Of a DNA stretch of 64,000 nucleotides, positions 35,981 through 47,354 are shown piece after piece. Both the position numbers and the translations under genes were made by a program. Below the pieces are notes generated by a model. It saw only the letters and a list, made by a program, of their open reading frames with translations. It ran no database searches and was not told the DNA's origin. Positions within the stretch are counted from its first letter, which is position 1. Each line of letters begins with the position of its first letter. This stretch comes from Microbacterium amylolyticum. Its GTDB lineage: Bacteria > Actinomycetota > Actinomycetes > Actinomycetales > Microbacteriaceae. The stretch is taken from assembly GCF_011046975.1 (NCBI RefSeq), contig NZ_CP049253.1, positions 1,860,001-1,924,000 of the forward strand, in the 5' to 3' direction.

Positions 35981-37561
35981 TTAGCTCTGCGTCTGCACGC
36001 GCCTCGCGATGAGGAACGTCAGCCCCAGCGCCATCAGCAGTCCTGCTGCGCCAAACACGAGCGGCGTTGCCGAGCCGCCCGTTGCTGCGAGGTCCGTTCC
36101 GGACGTGTCCGTCTTCTGGTCGTCGTCAGCTGCGGCGTCGGCCGGAGCCTCATCGACCGGTGTTTCATCGACCGGAGCCTGCGGGGTGTCCTCCACCGGC
36201 TCGGTGTCGTCCGGCTGCGGTGCGGCCGAGTCGTCCGCCCCGTTCGCGGCGCCATCCGCACCGTCGGCATCGGCTGATGCATCGGTGTCCGTGCCAGCGT
36301 TCACGTCCGCATCTGCCGTCGCGTCGGTGTCTGCACCGGCGTTTACGTCAGCGTCGCTCGCGTCGGCATCGCCCGTGGCGTCACCCTGCGCATCCGCGTC
36401 CGCCGCTCCGCCATCGGCCGCGCCATCCGCATCATCGACCGAATCGTTCCCCGATGCCGCGAGCAAGATGTCGTACATCGCGTAATACGCCGGCTTGCGC
36501 TCAAGGTCGTCGGTCCACGGCGTCGCAGATCCCTCGCCCTCGAATGTCACAGGAACCCACGAATACTTGTCCGACGCACCCCACAGGGTGAAGGAATCAC
36601 AGCTGGCCTCCGCCAGGCACGACTCCAGCACGAATGCGAAGAACTCGTTCTGCTCCTCGATCATCTCGGGTGTCGGCTCTCCTCCCGTCAGGTCCATCCG
36701 CACGTCCAGTTCGGTGATCGCCGTCTTCAGCCCCAGATCGCCGAAGCGCGCGAGGTTGTCGGGCAGCGACGGGTCGTAGCCGTACATGGTGCCCAGGTGC
36801 GACTGCAGGCCGAAGCCATGAACCGGAACTCCCTGCTCGAGCAGGTCCGTGATCAGCGCGTAGTACCCGTCGGTTTTCGCGTTGATGCCCTCGACGTTGT
36901 AGTCGTTGAAGAACAGCAGCGCGTCCGGATCGGCCTCGTGCGCCCAGTGGAAGGCATCGGCGATGATGTCCGTGCCGAGCTCCCGCAACCAGATGTTGTC
37001 TTCCATCCGGAGCGTGCCGTCCTCGTGGAAGATCTCGTTCGCCACCTCCCACTGGTCGATGCGGCCGGCGTAGCGCTCCACCACCGTCGTGATGTGGTCG
37101 TGCAGGATCTCGCGCAGCTCCTCCGGCGTGAAGTCGCCGTTCTCGACCCATTCGGGGTTCTGGCTGTGCCAGAACAGGGTGTGGCCGCGCACCACCTGAT
37201 CGTTCTGTTCGGCGAACTCGACGATGGCGTCGGCGTCGGCGAAGTCGTACTCGCCCGGGGCGGGGCGCAGGTGATCCCACTTGAGCTGGTTTTCGGGGGT
37301 GAGCGAGGAGAACTCCGTGGCGATCAGCTCGCGGTATTCCTCGTCAAAGTGGAAGGGGTCGGGGTAATCGGCCGCCCCATGGTGGCCGCCGCCGGCCGCC
37401 GCCCCGCCAATTTTTAGTCCCTCGGGCGCTACGCCCCTCAGTGAGTCCGGCGCCGTATGTTCTGGCGCGGAATCGTCTGCGTTCGCCACGGCCGCCGTTC
37501 CGCCCGCGAGGAGCCCTAATGTCACGCCTGCCGCAAAAACGGTCTTGTTGAATCTGCGCAC
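35981..37561 (-). CDS. Endo-1,4-beta-xylanase GH10, cell-wall anchored
   Basis: 526 residues from GTG 37561, which has GGAAAGG 7 nt upstream; the frame extends to 37690 but that part lacks signal-peptide character. VRRFNKTVFAAGVTLGLL begins a signal peptide cut after AVANA. The GH10 barrel (about 45-380) shows HTLFWHSQNPEW, acid/base Glu in WEVANEIF and nucleophile Glu in ITELDVRMD. A linker of Asp/Ala repeats (DADxNAGxDTDA) follows, then DLAATGG, a hydrophobic span and RRVQTQS, a sortase sorting signal with LAATG in place of LPXTG. The enzyme should hydrolyse xylan at the cell surface. Confidence 0.9.
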   Translation of the reverse strand: MRRFNKTVFAAGVTLGLLAGGTAAVANADDSAPEHTAPDSLRGVAPEGLKIGGAAAGGGHHGAADYPDPFHFDEEYRELIATEFSSLTPENQLKWDHLRPAPGEYDFADADAIVEFAEQNDQVVRGHTLFWHSQNPEWVENGDFTPEELREILHDHITTVVERYAGRIDQWEVANEIFHEDGTLRMEDNIWLRELGTDIIADAFHWAHEADPDALLFFNDYNVEGINAKTDGYYALITDLLEQGVPVHGFGLQSHLGTMYGYDPSLPDNLARFGDLGLKTAITELDVRMDLTGGEPTPEMIEEQNEFFAFVLESCLAEASCDSFTLWGASDKYSWVPVTFEGEGSATPWTDDLERKPAYYAMYDILLAASGNDSVDDADGAADGGAADADAQGDATGDADASDADVNAGADTDATADADVNAGTDTDASADADGADGAANGADDSAAPQPDDTEPVEDTPQAPVDETPVDEAPADAAADDDQKTDTSGTDLAATGGSATPLVFGAAGLLMALGLTFLIARRVQTQS

Positions 37562-37982
37562 TACCGCACCTTTCCTGTCCGACGTCTTCGTCGAACGGCT
37601 CATCGTCGAGAACATGTTGCCGGTCGCAACAAATTGGAACGTAGTCGGTTGGTTCGTGCGCGGCAAGGGTGGGGATAGCCGCGAAATCACGTATGGAAAT
37701 CGATATCGGCGTCGTTCCGGGGATCAGGGGGTATGTCACGAAACGGTAACGACTGTGGCGGGGGCTTTCCGAGCGTTCTTCGGGTCGTTGGCGCCCGGTT
37801 CCCGGCGGGCGTCGTGCCGTACGAAGGAATAATCGCGCGCTACACCTCGAAAATGGCCATCTGGAGGGCTCTGGCCCCAATTTTTCCTTCGTACGGCATC
37901 GTGAGTCGTGCAGTCGTGGGCGGTGCGGCGATGACCGCCGTCCACCGCCCGGTAGTGTCGAGCGCAACGGACGGGAGCCCCG
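37562..37982. other. Intergenic region between xylanase and spermidine-synthase-like genes
   Basis: About 420 bp without a supportable gene. It holds the xylanase ribosome-binding site at its left end and the 84-bp inverted-repeat element at 37815-37898. I see no RNA gene. Confidence 0.5.
37815..37898. repeat. 84-bp element with 15-bp terminal inverted repeats (MITE-like)
   Basis: TGCCGTACGAAGGAA at 37815-37829 is perfectly complementary to 37884-37898, 54 bp apart, and both are flanked by TCG (a possible 3-bp duplication). An internal GGCCA/TGGCC pair adds a central hairpin. It has no coding capacity. It could be a miniature transposable element or a long-range hairpin. Confidence 0.45.
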
Positions 37983-38777
37983 GTGATCACTCCGTTCGAG
38001 GAACTGGACTGGCAGCCAACGCCGATCGGCGACCTCATGTTGCGGCGACGCACGGAACCCGCAGTCGGCCGAGAGGTCTACGAGGTCAAGCTCGGCGAGG
38101 AATACCTCATGTCGAGCCTGTTCACCGTTGCGGAAGAGGAGCTGGCGCACCTGGGCCTGGTTGCGGTGCGCGGCGATAACCTGTCGGTTCTTGTTGGTGG
38201 TCTAGGCCTGGGATACACGGCAGTCGCCGCGCTGCGGGACAGCCGGGTGGGTGCGCTCACCGTGATCGACCGGCTGGGCGCAGTCATCGGCTGGCATCAG
38301 CGGGAGCTGCTTCCGGCATCGCCGGAACTTGTCGGCGACGTACGAACGTCCCTTGTCGAGGACGATTTCTTCGCGGTGATGCGTGCGGAGCCCGCCAACG
38401 GGCAGGACCGGTACGACGCGATTCTGCTCGACGTGGACCACTCGCCGCGGCATCAGCTCGATCCGACGCACGCCCCGCTGTACACGGCAGACGGCTTGCG
38501 AGCTCTCGACCGCCACCTCGCCCCGGGCGGGATATTCGCTCTCTGGTCGGATGATCCGCCCGACGACGATTTCCTCACCGAGCTGCGCACCGTGTTCGAC
38601 GACGGTACGGCGCACGTTGTCGACTTCGACAACCCCGTGACCGATGGGGTGTCGTCCAACACGGTGTACGTGGCCCGCAGCCGCAGGTTAGGCCGCCCAT
38701 ACCCTGCCACCTTCCGCAACAGAGATATGCCCACGGCGAACACGGCGACCCTCGCCGTGATACGTGGCTACCGTTGA
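37983..38777 (+). CDS. Spermidine synthase-like SAM-fold protein
   Basis: 264 residues with a GTG start. Rossmann methyltransferase/aminopropyltransferase fold: LVGGLGLGYTAVAAL is the nucleotide loop, VIDRLGAVIGWH the acidic ribose-binding strand and YDAILLDVDHSP the active-site loop. These spermidine-synthase-family proteins in actinobacteria often lack polyamine activity and their substrate is not known. Possibly shares transcription with downstream clpC (54-nt gap) but clpC has its own Shine-Dalgarno. Confidence 0.75.
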   Translation: MITPFEELDWQPTPIGDLMLRRRTEPAVGREVYEVKLGEEYLMSSLFTVAEEELAHLGLVAVRGDNLSVLVGGLGLGYTAVAALRDSRVGALTVIDRLGAVIGWHQRELLPASPELVGDVRTSLVEDDFFAVMRAEPANGQDRYDAILLDVDHSPRHQLDPTHAPLYTADGLRALDRHLAPGGIFALWSDDPPDDDFLTELRTVFDDGTAHVVDFDNPVTDGVSSNTVYVARSRRLGRPYPATFRNRDMPTANTATLAVIRGYR

Positions 38778-38831
38778 ATCACGGCCCGTTCCATCGTGCC
38801 GCCGATTGGCCCCTGCGCCCGGAGGAGTGAC

Positions 38832-41363
<2,532 letters not shown>

Positions 41364-41375
41364 TCTCACCAGCGT

Positions 41376-41419
41376 TCGGCCCCCGCTCCTGATCAGGAGC
41401 GGGGGCCGACGGTTTTTTT
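41376..41419 (+). terminator. Rho-independent terminator of clpC
   Basis: A 17-bp perfect inverted repeat (41376-41409, centre TGATCA) followed by seven T at 41413-41419. Confidence 0.9.
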
Positions 41420-41424
41420 GTGCG

Positions 41425-42204
41425 TCAGACGACTTCTTTGCGGTGGATGCGCAGGAGTCCCCCGATAAGGGGAACAACAACCCACAGCAGCACAGCGGTC
41501 AGGAGCTTCGCGGCACTGATCGCATCGAGCTCCCCGATGTACAGGGGAAGCACGGCGCTCGTCAGATCAACCCACCCGGCAACGTGCATGACCGCTGGAA
41601 TACCGTTCGCGAAGGTCGCCACCATCGGCAACAGCAGATAGGCCACGATGGCAACGGGCGTGCTGAGGAACAGCAACCCAAACGCGACGCCCATGATGGC
41701 GTAGATCATCGTTCCTCCGAGCAGTCCCAGAGCGACCGCGGGATCGACGCTCCAATCGGCACCAGCTTCCGTCGAGAACCCAACGATTGCGTTCAAGCCG
41801 GCCGCGATCGCGAACGTCGAAACGTAAAGCGCGATCCCGAACGCCATGACGGCCACGATCTTCGCCATGACCATGCGTGTGCGCCGTGGCTCGATCACGA
41901 ACATGACAAGGCCGGTGCGCTGTGACCACTCCGATGTGGCGGCGACGATGCCGACAAGCGGAAGAAGAAGTGACCAGCCGAACGATGCGCTGTCGACCAT
42001 CGACGCCCACGACGCGGCCTCCGCACCACCCACCCACAGCCAGACAACGGTTGCGATGGCGCTGATCAAGATGATGGAGAGCAGGAGGGCGGCGCCCGCA
42101 CGAGTGTCGACGAGCTTGCGGCATTCGACGGCAATGAGCACGGAGAGGGGGATGCCCGACGGCCGCTTCAGGGAGGTTTCTCGCGGAGCAACGGTGTGCG
42201 TCAT
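41425..42204 (-). CDS. ABC-2 type transporter permease
   Basis: 259 residues with about six hydrophobic segments and the ABC-2 pattern (N-terminal IAVECRKLVDTRAG, then TSEWSQRTGLVMF). ATG 42204 overlaps the stop of the ATPase gene, so it is coupled to it. It would form the membrane part of an exporter; next to a two-component system and a bacteriocin locus it is a candidate for peptide export or self-resistance (BceAB/LanFEG style). Confidence 0.82.
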   Translation of the reverse strand: MTHTVAPRETSLKRPSGIPLSVLIAVECRKLVDTRAGAALLLSIILISAIATVVWLWVGGAEAASWASMVDSASFGWSLLLPLVGIVAATSEWSQRTGLVMFVIEPRRTRMVMAKIVAVMAFGIALYVSTFAIAAGLNAIVGFSTEAGADWSVDPAVALGLLGGTMIYAIMGVAFGLLFLSTPVAIVAYLLLPMVATFANGIPAVMHVAGWVDLTSAVLPLYIGELDAISAAKLLTAVLLWVVVPLIGGLLRIHRKEVV

Positions 42205-42926
42205 GCCGCACCTCGCTCGCGCGCCGTGTCGCTGGTCCACCGGAAGTACGCATCCTCAAGCGTGGACGCGCCGTGCTCGAGTAGCGACGCTTTCGGCCCC
42301 TGCGCCATGACGCGACCGTCACCCATGATGACAACATCATCCGCAAGAAGCTCCACCTCGCTGAGCAGATGTGACGACAGCAAAACCGTGCCGCCGCCGT
42401 CAGCAAAATCGCGGAGCAGGTCGCGCGTCCAGCGGATGCCCGACGGGTCAAGTCCGTTCACCGGCTCGTCCAGAATCAGTACCTCGGGCTCACCGAGGAG
42501 CGCCTGCGCGATGCCCAACCGCTGCCGCATACCGAGCGAGTAGGTTCCCGCGCGGCGGCGAGCTTCGCGGGCCGTGAGCCCAACGCGATCGATCATGTCA
42601 TCCGCGTTCGCCTGGCTCTTGCCCAACATCATCGCTGCGAGAACAAGCGCCTCCCGTCCCGAACGCCCCTTGTGGACGGCCGAGGCATCGAGCATTGCCC
42701 CCACCCGGGTTGCGGGGCGGGGGATATCGATGAACCGCTGCTCAAGAATCCGAGCCTCTCCGGAAGCGGGAATCGACAGGCCCAGCAGGAGCCGCATCGT
42801 CGTCGACTTACCGGAACCGTTGGGGCCGAGGAGGGCGGTAACGCGTCCGGGACAGGCAGTAAACGTGACATTGTCGACCACCGTTCGCCGGCCGTATCGT
42901 TTGGTCAGCTGTTTAGCTTCGATCAT
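42201..42926 (-). CDS. ABC transporter ATP-binding protein
   Basis: 241 residues. Walker A GPNGSGKST, signature YSLGMRQRLGIAQ (LSGGQ variant of ABC-2 exporters), Walker B VLILDEPVNGLDP and the H-loop LLSSHLLSE. Drives the adjacent permease. The promoter should lie between 42927 and 43055, shared with the divergent histidine kinase. Confidence 0.9.
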   Translation of the reverse strand: MIEAKQLTKRYGRRTVVDNVTFTACPGRVTALLGPNGSGKSTTMRLLLGLSIPASGEARILEQRFIDIPRPATRVGAMLDASAVHKGRSGREALVLAAMMLGKSQANADDMIDRVGLTAREARRRAGTYSLGMRQRLGIAQALLGEPEVLILDEPVNGLDPSGIRWTRDLLRDFADGGGTVLLSSHLLSEVELLADDVVIMGDGRVMAQGPKASLLEHGASTLEDAYFRWTSDTARERGAA

Positions 42927-43055
42927 GTCTCAACGGTGACAGGGTGAGGGCGCATGGCACATCCTGCGCGGGGCGATCGCATCTCCAACTTTGGGAGGGG
43001 GTGGCCCCCTCCCTTGGCCGATGTAGCGAGTGTGGGGCGCTTATAGACTTCTCGA

Positions 43056-44297
43056 ATGGCAACCGGGTTGGTCCAAAACGAAGTGGTGACGGGCCTTCGC
43101 CCCACAGCTGAGGCCAGCCCGCGCTCGCAACTCTCCCAATGGGGAAGCGCGTGGCGGTACGCCGTGATGATTGTCGTGGCGCTGGTCGTCTATGTGATCT
43201 TCCTCGGGGCTGTGCTCGAACGCCACGATGTCAACCCGGACCTCATCGACGACCAACCGCTGTGGATTCAGGTCCTTCCGTTGTCGGAGGTCATTCTGGG
43301 CCTGGCGACGATAGGTGCGCTCCCGTTTCGCCGCCGATGGCCCCTCCTCATCGCAGTGATGTCCGCGGCGCTCATGAGCTTCAGCGCAACGGCGATTGCA
43401 GGGGCCGCCCTTGCCGCAACATCCAACGCCACGCGGCGTCGCCCGCGGAGCCTGCTCGTAGTGGGAATTGTGTGGTTGTGCGCTGGCCTCATTCTGTCCG
43501 CCTGGTCGATGCGGCCGGGCGCTGTAGCCTGGGTGATCCCGGTGATCATGATGACGACGTATGCGCTGAGCGTCACGATCGGCCTGTATGTTGGTGCCCG
43601 GCGCGATCTGATCGCATCCCTGCGCACCCGCGCACACGAAGCCGAGCGCGAAGCCGCGTTGCGTGTGGCGGCCGCGCGTGCAACGGAGCGCACTCTGATC
43701 GCTCGTGAAATGCACGATGTTCTCGCGCACCGGATCTCGTTGATTGCCGTCCACGCGGGCGCGCTTGACTATCGAACAGACTTATCGACGGAACGTAGCA
43801 CCGAGGCGGCCTCGCTTATCCGGGAGAATGCGAGACGTGCGCTTGTCGAATTGCGGCACGTGCTGGACGTGCTCGGCGACAGGGACGAGCGGTCTCCCCA
43901 GCCAACGCTTGCGCAACTGGAGGCTCTCCTGGAGGAGACGCGCCAGGCGGGCATGCGCGTGACCGCTACGGTCGCGGCCCGCATCGAAGAGTTACCGGAC
44001 GAGGTCTCTCGGTGCGCCTATCGCGTTGTCCAAGAATCCGTCACCAACGTTCGCAAACATGCTCCGGGCGCCCAGGTGCGCCTCCTTATCGAAGGGCAGC
44101 CGGGAGGTATTTTGATGGTCGAGGTGGGAAACGCGGTGCCACGCGATCGCATCGAAGCGCCGCCACACAGCGGCCACGGGCTGGCGGGGCTCTCACAGCG
44201 AGTGGAGATTCTCGATGGCCAGTTTTCCTCCGGCCCTGAAGACGGTGGGTTCGTCACGCGCGCGTGGCTGCCCTGGCGCGAGACGGAGACTGCATGA
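43056..44297 (+). CDS. Two-component sensor histidine kinase (HisKA_3)
   Basis: 413 residues. About four to five membrane segments (about 35-175) with short outside loops, then a HisKA_3 dimerisation helix with the phospho-His in REMHDVLAHRISLIAVHAG, and an ATPase domain with an N-box near YRVVQESVTNVRKHA and a G-box HGLAGLSQRVEIL. The intramembrane-sensing layout is typical of LiaS/DesK-like kinases that detect membrane-active peptides. It overlaps the response regulator gene (ATGA) and is divergent from the ABC exporter genes. Confidence 0.9.
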   Translation: MATGLVQNEVVTGLRPTAEASPRSQLSQWGSAWRYAVMIVVALVVYVIFLGAVLERHDVNPDLIDDQPLWIQVLPLSEVILGLATIGALPFRRRWPLLIAVMSAALMSFSATAIAGAALAATSNATRRRPRSLLVVGIVWLCAGLILSAWSMRPGAVAWVIPVIMMTTYALSVTIGLYVGARRDLIASLRTRAHEAEREAALRVAAARATERTLIAREMHDVLAHRISLIAVHAGALDYRTDLSTERSTEAASLIRENARRALVELRHVLDVLGDRDERSPQPTLAQLEALLEETRQAGMRVTATVAARIEELPDEVSRCAYRVVQESVTNVRKHAPGAQVRLLIEGQPGGILMVEVGNAVPRDRIEAPPHSGHGLAGLSQRVEILDGQFSSGPEDGGFVTRAWLPWRETETA

Positions 44298-44959
44298 CCG
44301 AGAAAACACCAACGACGGTCATTGTCGTCGACGATGATGCGCTCGTGCGAAGCGGGTTGAAGCTGGTTCTCGAGGGCGAACCGGAGATCGAGATCGTTGG
44401 CGAAGCAGCCGATGGGCGCGAAGCGCTTGCGCTCATCGCCAAAGTGCGTCCCGATATCGCGCTGATGGACATCCGGATGCCGCGGATGGACGGCATCGAG
44501 GCGCTGCGCGAGCTTGCACCGCGGGAAACACACACCAGGGTCATCATGCTGACAACGTTCGATTCTGACGAGTCGGTGTTCACCTCCCTGCAAGAGGGAG
44601 CGGCGGGGTTTCTCGTTAAGGACACTCCGCCAGCCGACATTGTTTCTGCTGTGCGGCGGTGCGCTCGAGGCGAGCCGACGCTGTCTCCAAGCGTGACCAC
44701 GCGCGTCATTGAGGTTGCAACGTCCGCGCAGGGGTCCGCTGCGGAAGCCCAGAGCATGGCGCTGTCGTTGACGGCCCGCGAACGGGAAGTGGCGATCGCC
44801 GTTGCGCGTGGCCGGTCCAACGCCGAGATCGCCAGTGAACTTCACATCAGTGTCGCAACCGTCAAATCGCATGTGGGAAGCCTGTTCATCAAACTCGACG
44901 CCTCCAACCGTGTCCAGCTTGCGCGTTTGGTTCACGAAGCCCGCATCCACACGCGCTGA
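44294..44959 (+). CDS. NarL/FixJ-family response regulator
   Basis: 221 residues from ATG 44294. Receiver domain: VVDDDALVRSGLKLVL, phospho-acceptor Asp in PDIALMDIRMPRMDG, Lys in LVKDTPP. LuxR HTH: LTAREREVAIAVARGRSNAEIA then TVKSHVGSLFIKL. Partner of the preceding kinase; likely controls the flanking exporter and/or the bacteriocin-immunity operon. Confidence 0.92.
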   Translation: MTEKTPTTVIVVDDDALVRSGLKLVLEGEPEIEIVGEAADGREALALIAKVRPDIALMDIRMPRMDGIEALRELAPRETHTRVIMLTTFDSDESVFTSLQEGAAGFLVKDTPPADIVSAVRRCARGEPTLSPSVTTRVIEVATSAQGSAAEAQSMALSLTAREREVAIAVARGRSNAEIASELHISVATVKSHVGSLFIKLDASNRVQLARLVHEARIHTR

Positions 44960-44968
44960 CCGCGCGGG

Positions 44969-45175
44969 TCAGTGTTCGTCGGAGGGCGATCGACGAGAGC
45001 TGATGGTGTGAACCGTTGCGGCCGCCACGATCCCCGCCAGTACGGCGACGGCGCCGCGGACCACCATGTTCAGATCTGTCGTGACGGCGAGCACCACTGA
45101 CAGGATAAGGATGGTCGCAAAAAGAGCGACGCTTGACCATATGTCGGCCCGGGATTTCGGACTACGCGCGTTCAT
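44969..45175 (-). CDS. Small membrane protein of the bacteriocin-associated operon
   Basis: 68 residues, MNARSPKSRADIW start, two predicted membrane helices (IWSSVALFATILILSVVLAV and a second near VRGAVAVLAGIVAAA), basic/acidic tail. ATG 45175 overlaps the end of the YdbT-like gene by 14 nt, so it is the last gene of that operon. Not recognised; by position and size a candidate immunity peptide. Confidence 0.65.
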   Translation of the reverse strand: MNARSPKSRADIWSSVALFATILILSVVLAVTTDLNMVVRGAVAVLAGIVAAATVHTISSRRSPSDEH

Positions 45176-46634
45176 AGGAGATGCCTTCCGTAAGGGGGGT
45201 GTGAGTGTGTGGACGGGTGCGAACGATCGACCGGAGCCGTTGAACATCGCATTCCGTAACGCCCGCCGCACGTAATGACAGGGTGCCTCCGGCGTACGCG
45301 TGCAGGCTCATGATCGACCGCCCGCCGAGGATCAGGCGAGAGACAACCTGAATCGCGTTCCCCCGCACGATGTCGACCCGACGGCGCATGACAACATGCG
45401 AGCGCGACACGCCACCATGCGTGATCCGAATCCGTGCTGTGGTGGCCCAGAACACGGCAAGTGCGAGTCCCACGCCCGTCATGCCCGCGGCGCCGGAGGT
45501 GATGATGTGGGTTCCGCTCCTCAGCATCATCGCGCAGATCGTAGCGCCAACGGTGAGCGGGACGATCACAGAAGCGGCGAGGAGCGCATCTGACCGCCGT
45601 GATGGGGTGGGGTCCGACCACTCAACGCCAACGCGACGCAGTTGCTCGGAGGCAATTGACACAACGAGATGGCGTGGGAGAGACGGGAGAACGAGGTTCG
45701 TGCCGACCTGTTGTGAACTATCGATGGACAGTAGCGACATACGCGCGCGTCCGATCACGGCTTCGATGAGGTTTTGTTGAATGCGGACACCCACAAGCGA
45801 TTCTGGACGGATGGTGCGGTCGCGCTTGTGCAGCACGCCATATTGGACGCGCAGGTTGCCTCCCTGGCTTTGCTGCAGGCGCAACCCGTGGAAACGGCAC
45901 GCGCTGGCGACGGATCCAGAGGCAAGCATGATGACGACCAGCGCGCCCACGCCGATCGCGGGGGAACGGAGCAGCAGCGGAAGAATCATCTCGAGAAAGC
46001 CGAGGGCCTGGAGGGCTTCGACAATCCCCATGACAACGGCGCCTCCGATCACGGCGAACTGCCCGTAGATCACACCCGCAAAGGCGAGCTGCCCAACGCC
46101 GGCTGCATAGATCAGTGTGTCCGGGCTCGGTTGAGCTGGATGTATCCCCGAAGGCGCACGGCCGACAGACAAGGTTCCCGCGGCGGATGAGGCGTATCCG
46201 CGCATATCGACGAGCAGGCGATCATCGGCGCCGTCGATGACAACCTCAGACGCTTCATCGCCCCCTGCTCGGAGCGCGACGCGGTGCAGGCCCAGCAGTC
46301 GATACGACATGCTGCGTTCGACATCGATCACATGCGCGTTGCGCCACGTGATGGTCCGCAAGCGATGCATCACGATCCCTGTGACGACCGTTGCGTCCTC
46401 ATCCGTGATGAGGACGTACGTCGAGAGCCACCGCACGACAGGCTGGGCCACAAAAAAACCGAGAAGCGCGATGAATCCCCACAGCGCAAACTTCCCGAGC
46501 CACGGCTCATCAAGTGCGATATATGCAATGAGGCCTGCGGTGAGCGTCACGAGTGACGGCGCACCGGCGAGATAGTCAGCGGTGATTGTTCGTGCGCTGA
46601 GGCGCCGTCCACCTCCGCGCCACCGGATGCTCAC
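45162..46634 (-). CDS. bPH2 (YdbT-like) membrane protein
   Basis: 490 residues with three bacterial PH-like (DUF304/bPH2) domains separated by paired membrane helices: VLITDEDATVVTGIVMHR, GNLRVQYGVLHKRDRTIRPESLVGVRI and ITHGGVSRSHVVMRRRVDIVRG. YdbT-type proteins accompany leaderless bacteriocins such as aureocin A53, where they serve in secretion or immunity (from memory of that literature). Start overlaps the YdbS-like stop (ATGA). Coupled downstream to the 68-residue membrane protein. Confidence 0.85.
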   Translation of the reverse strand: MSIRWRGGGRRLSARTITADYLAGAPSLVTLTAGLIAYIALDEPWLGKFALWGFIALLGFFVAQPVVRWLSTYVLITDEDATVVTGIVMHRLRTITWRNAHVIDVERSMSYRLLGLHRVALRAGGDEASEVVIDGADDRLLVDMRGYASSAAGTLSVGRAPSGIHPAQPSPDTLIYAAGVGQLAFAGVIYGQFAVIGGAVVMGIVEALQALGFLEMILPLLLRSPAIGVGALVVIMLASGSVASACRFHGLRLQQSQGGNLRVQYGVLHKRDRTIRPESLVGVRIQQNLIEAVIGRARMSLLSIDSSQQVGTNLVLPSLPRHLVVSIASEQLRRVGVEWSDPTPSRRSDALLAASVIVPLTVGATICAMMLRSGTHIITSGAAGMTGVGLALAVFWATTARIRITHGGVSRSHVVMRRRVDIVRGNAIQVVSRLILGGRSIMSLHAYAGGTLSLRAAGVTECDVQRLRSIVRTRPHTHTPLTEGISYERA

Positions 46635-47098
46635 GGTTGTCCTTCGGAGACGCCAACAACGGACGCACGGATTTTCTCGGCGGTGAGGACATCGACAGGA
46701 CCCAGCACCTGTGGCTGAGCGATGGTCATGAACCTTACCTTCGCCAGACCCAAGCGGCGCAGCATCGGGCCCTGAACGATGGACACACTGATGACGTGGC
46801 GCAGCGGGAGTTCCATTTCCTGCTTGATGAGCAGGCCGCGTCGGATGCGGAGGGATTGAGCGTCGATTGTGTAGCGGACCGAGCGGATGAGGCGAACGTT
46901 GATAACGAGAATATCAAGCGCCATCACGACGATCGCGGCAACAGCAGTGAGCACTGCAACAAGGAGCGTGTGCTCGGTCGGTGCGATCCAGGCGCCCGCG
47001 GCGACGGCCGCCATGATCACGGGGGTTCCCGAAATCATGGCGACCTGTCGACCGTAGGTTACCGCCGACGGTGGCAGTGCATGTTCGAGGCGGCTCAT
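46631..47098 (-). CDS. bPH2 (YdbS-like) membrane protein
   Basis: 155 residues from ATG 47098. Two membrane helices (about 20-65) followed by one bPH2 domain with YTIDAQSLRIRRGLLIKQE and ELPLRHVISVSIVQGPM. YdbS normally pairs with YdbT, as here. It begins 40 nt after the stop of the aureocin-like peptide frame, on the same strand, so all are probably one operon. Confidence 0.85.
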   Translation of the reverse strand: MSRLEHALPPSAVTYGRQVAMISGTPVIMAAVAAGAWIAPTEHTLLVAVLTAVAAIVVMALDILVINVRLIRSVRYTIDAQSLRIRRGLLIKQEMELPLRHVISVSIVQGPMLRRLGLAKVRFMTIAQPQVLGPVDVLTAEKIRASVVGVSEGQP

Positions 47099-47138
47099 GG
47101 CGCAGCCGCCCGAACGGTGCAACCTGTCGAGGAGTCGA

Positions 47139-47325
47139 CTAGGCCAGTCCGAGAAGCTGCAGGATGAGCTGCAGAATCGATCCCCACGAGAGGCCGCGGT
47201 TCAACCAGGATGCGACCTTGCGCCAGTTGCGCTTGGCCCACGAGATGGCGCTCTGGACCTTCCGTTTTCCCCATCGCCAAGCCTGCGTCAAGACCCAGCC
47301 GCAGAACTTCAAAACCCGTGCTCAC
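47139..47325 (-). pseudogene. Aureocin A53-like leaderless bacteriocin gene, 1-nt frame offset near start
   Basis: The frame ending at TAG 47139 reads back through 57 codons to TTG 47312: FCGWVLTQAWRWGKRK, then VQSAISWAKRNWRK, then VASWLNRGLSWGSI and a Leu/Gln-rich end. It has seven Trp, ten Lys/Arg and no Asp/Glu, and VASWLNRG matches the KILDWLNAG region of lacticin Q/aureocin A53 (class IId). The good ribosome site (GAAGGAG) serves GTG 47325 or ATG 47327, which are out of frame; removing one base from GGGTTTT (47311-47317) would give a 61-residue peptide. So it is frameshifted, mis-sequenced, or started at TTG. bPH2 genes follow, as in known clusters. Confidence 0.75.
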
Positions 47326-47354
47326 ATATTTGACTCCTTCACATTCAACACGAA

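Noticed and set aside
47311..47317. Programmed frameshifting in the bacteriocin gene
   Set aside because: GGGTTTT does not make a standard slippery heptamer in the GTG frame, and known relatives have one plain frame; loss of phase is simpler.
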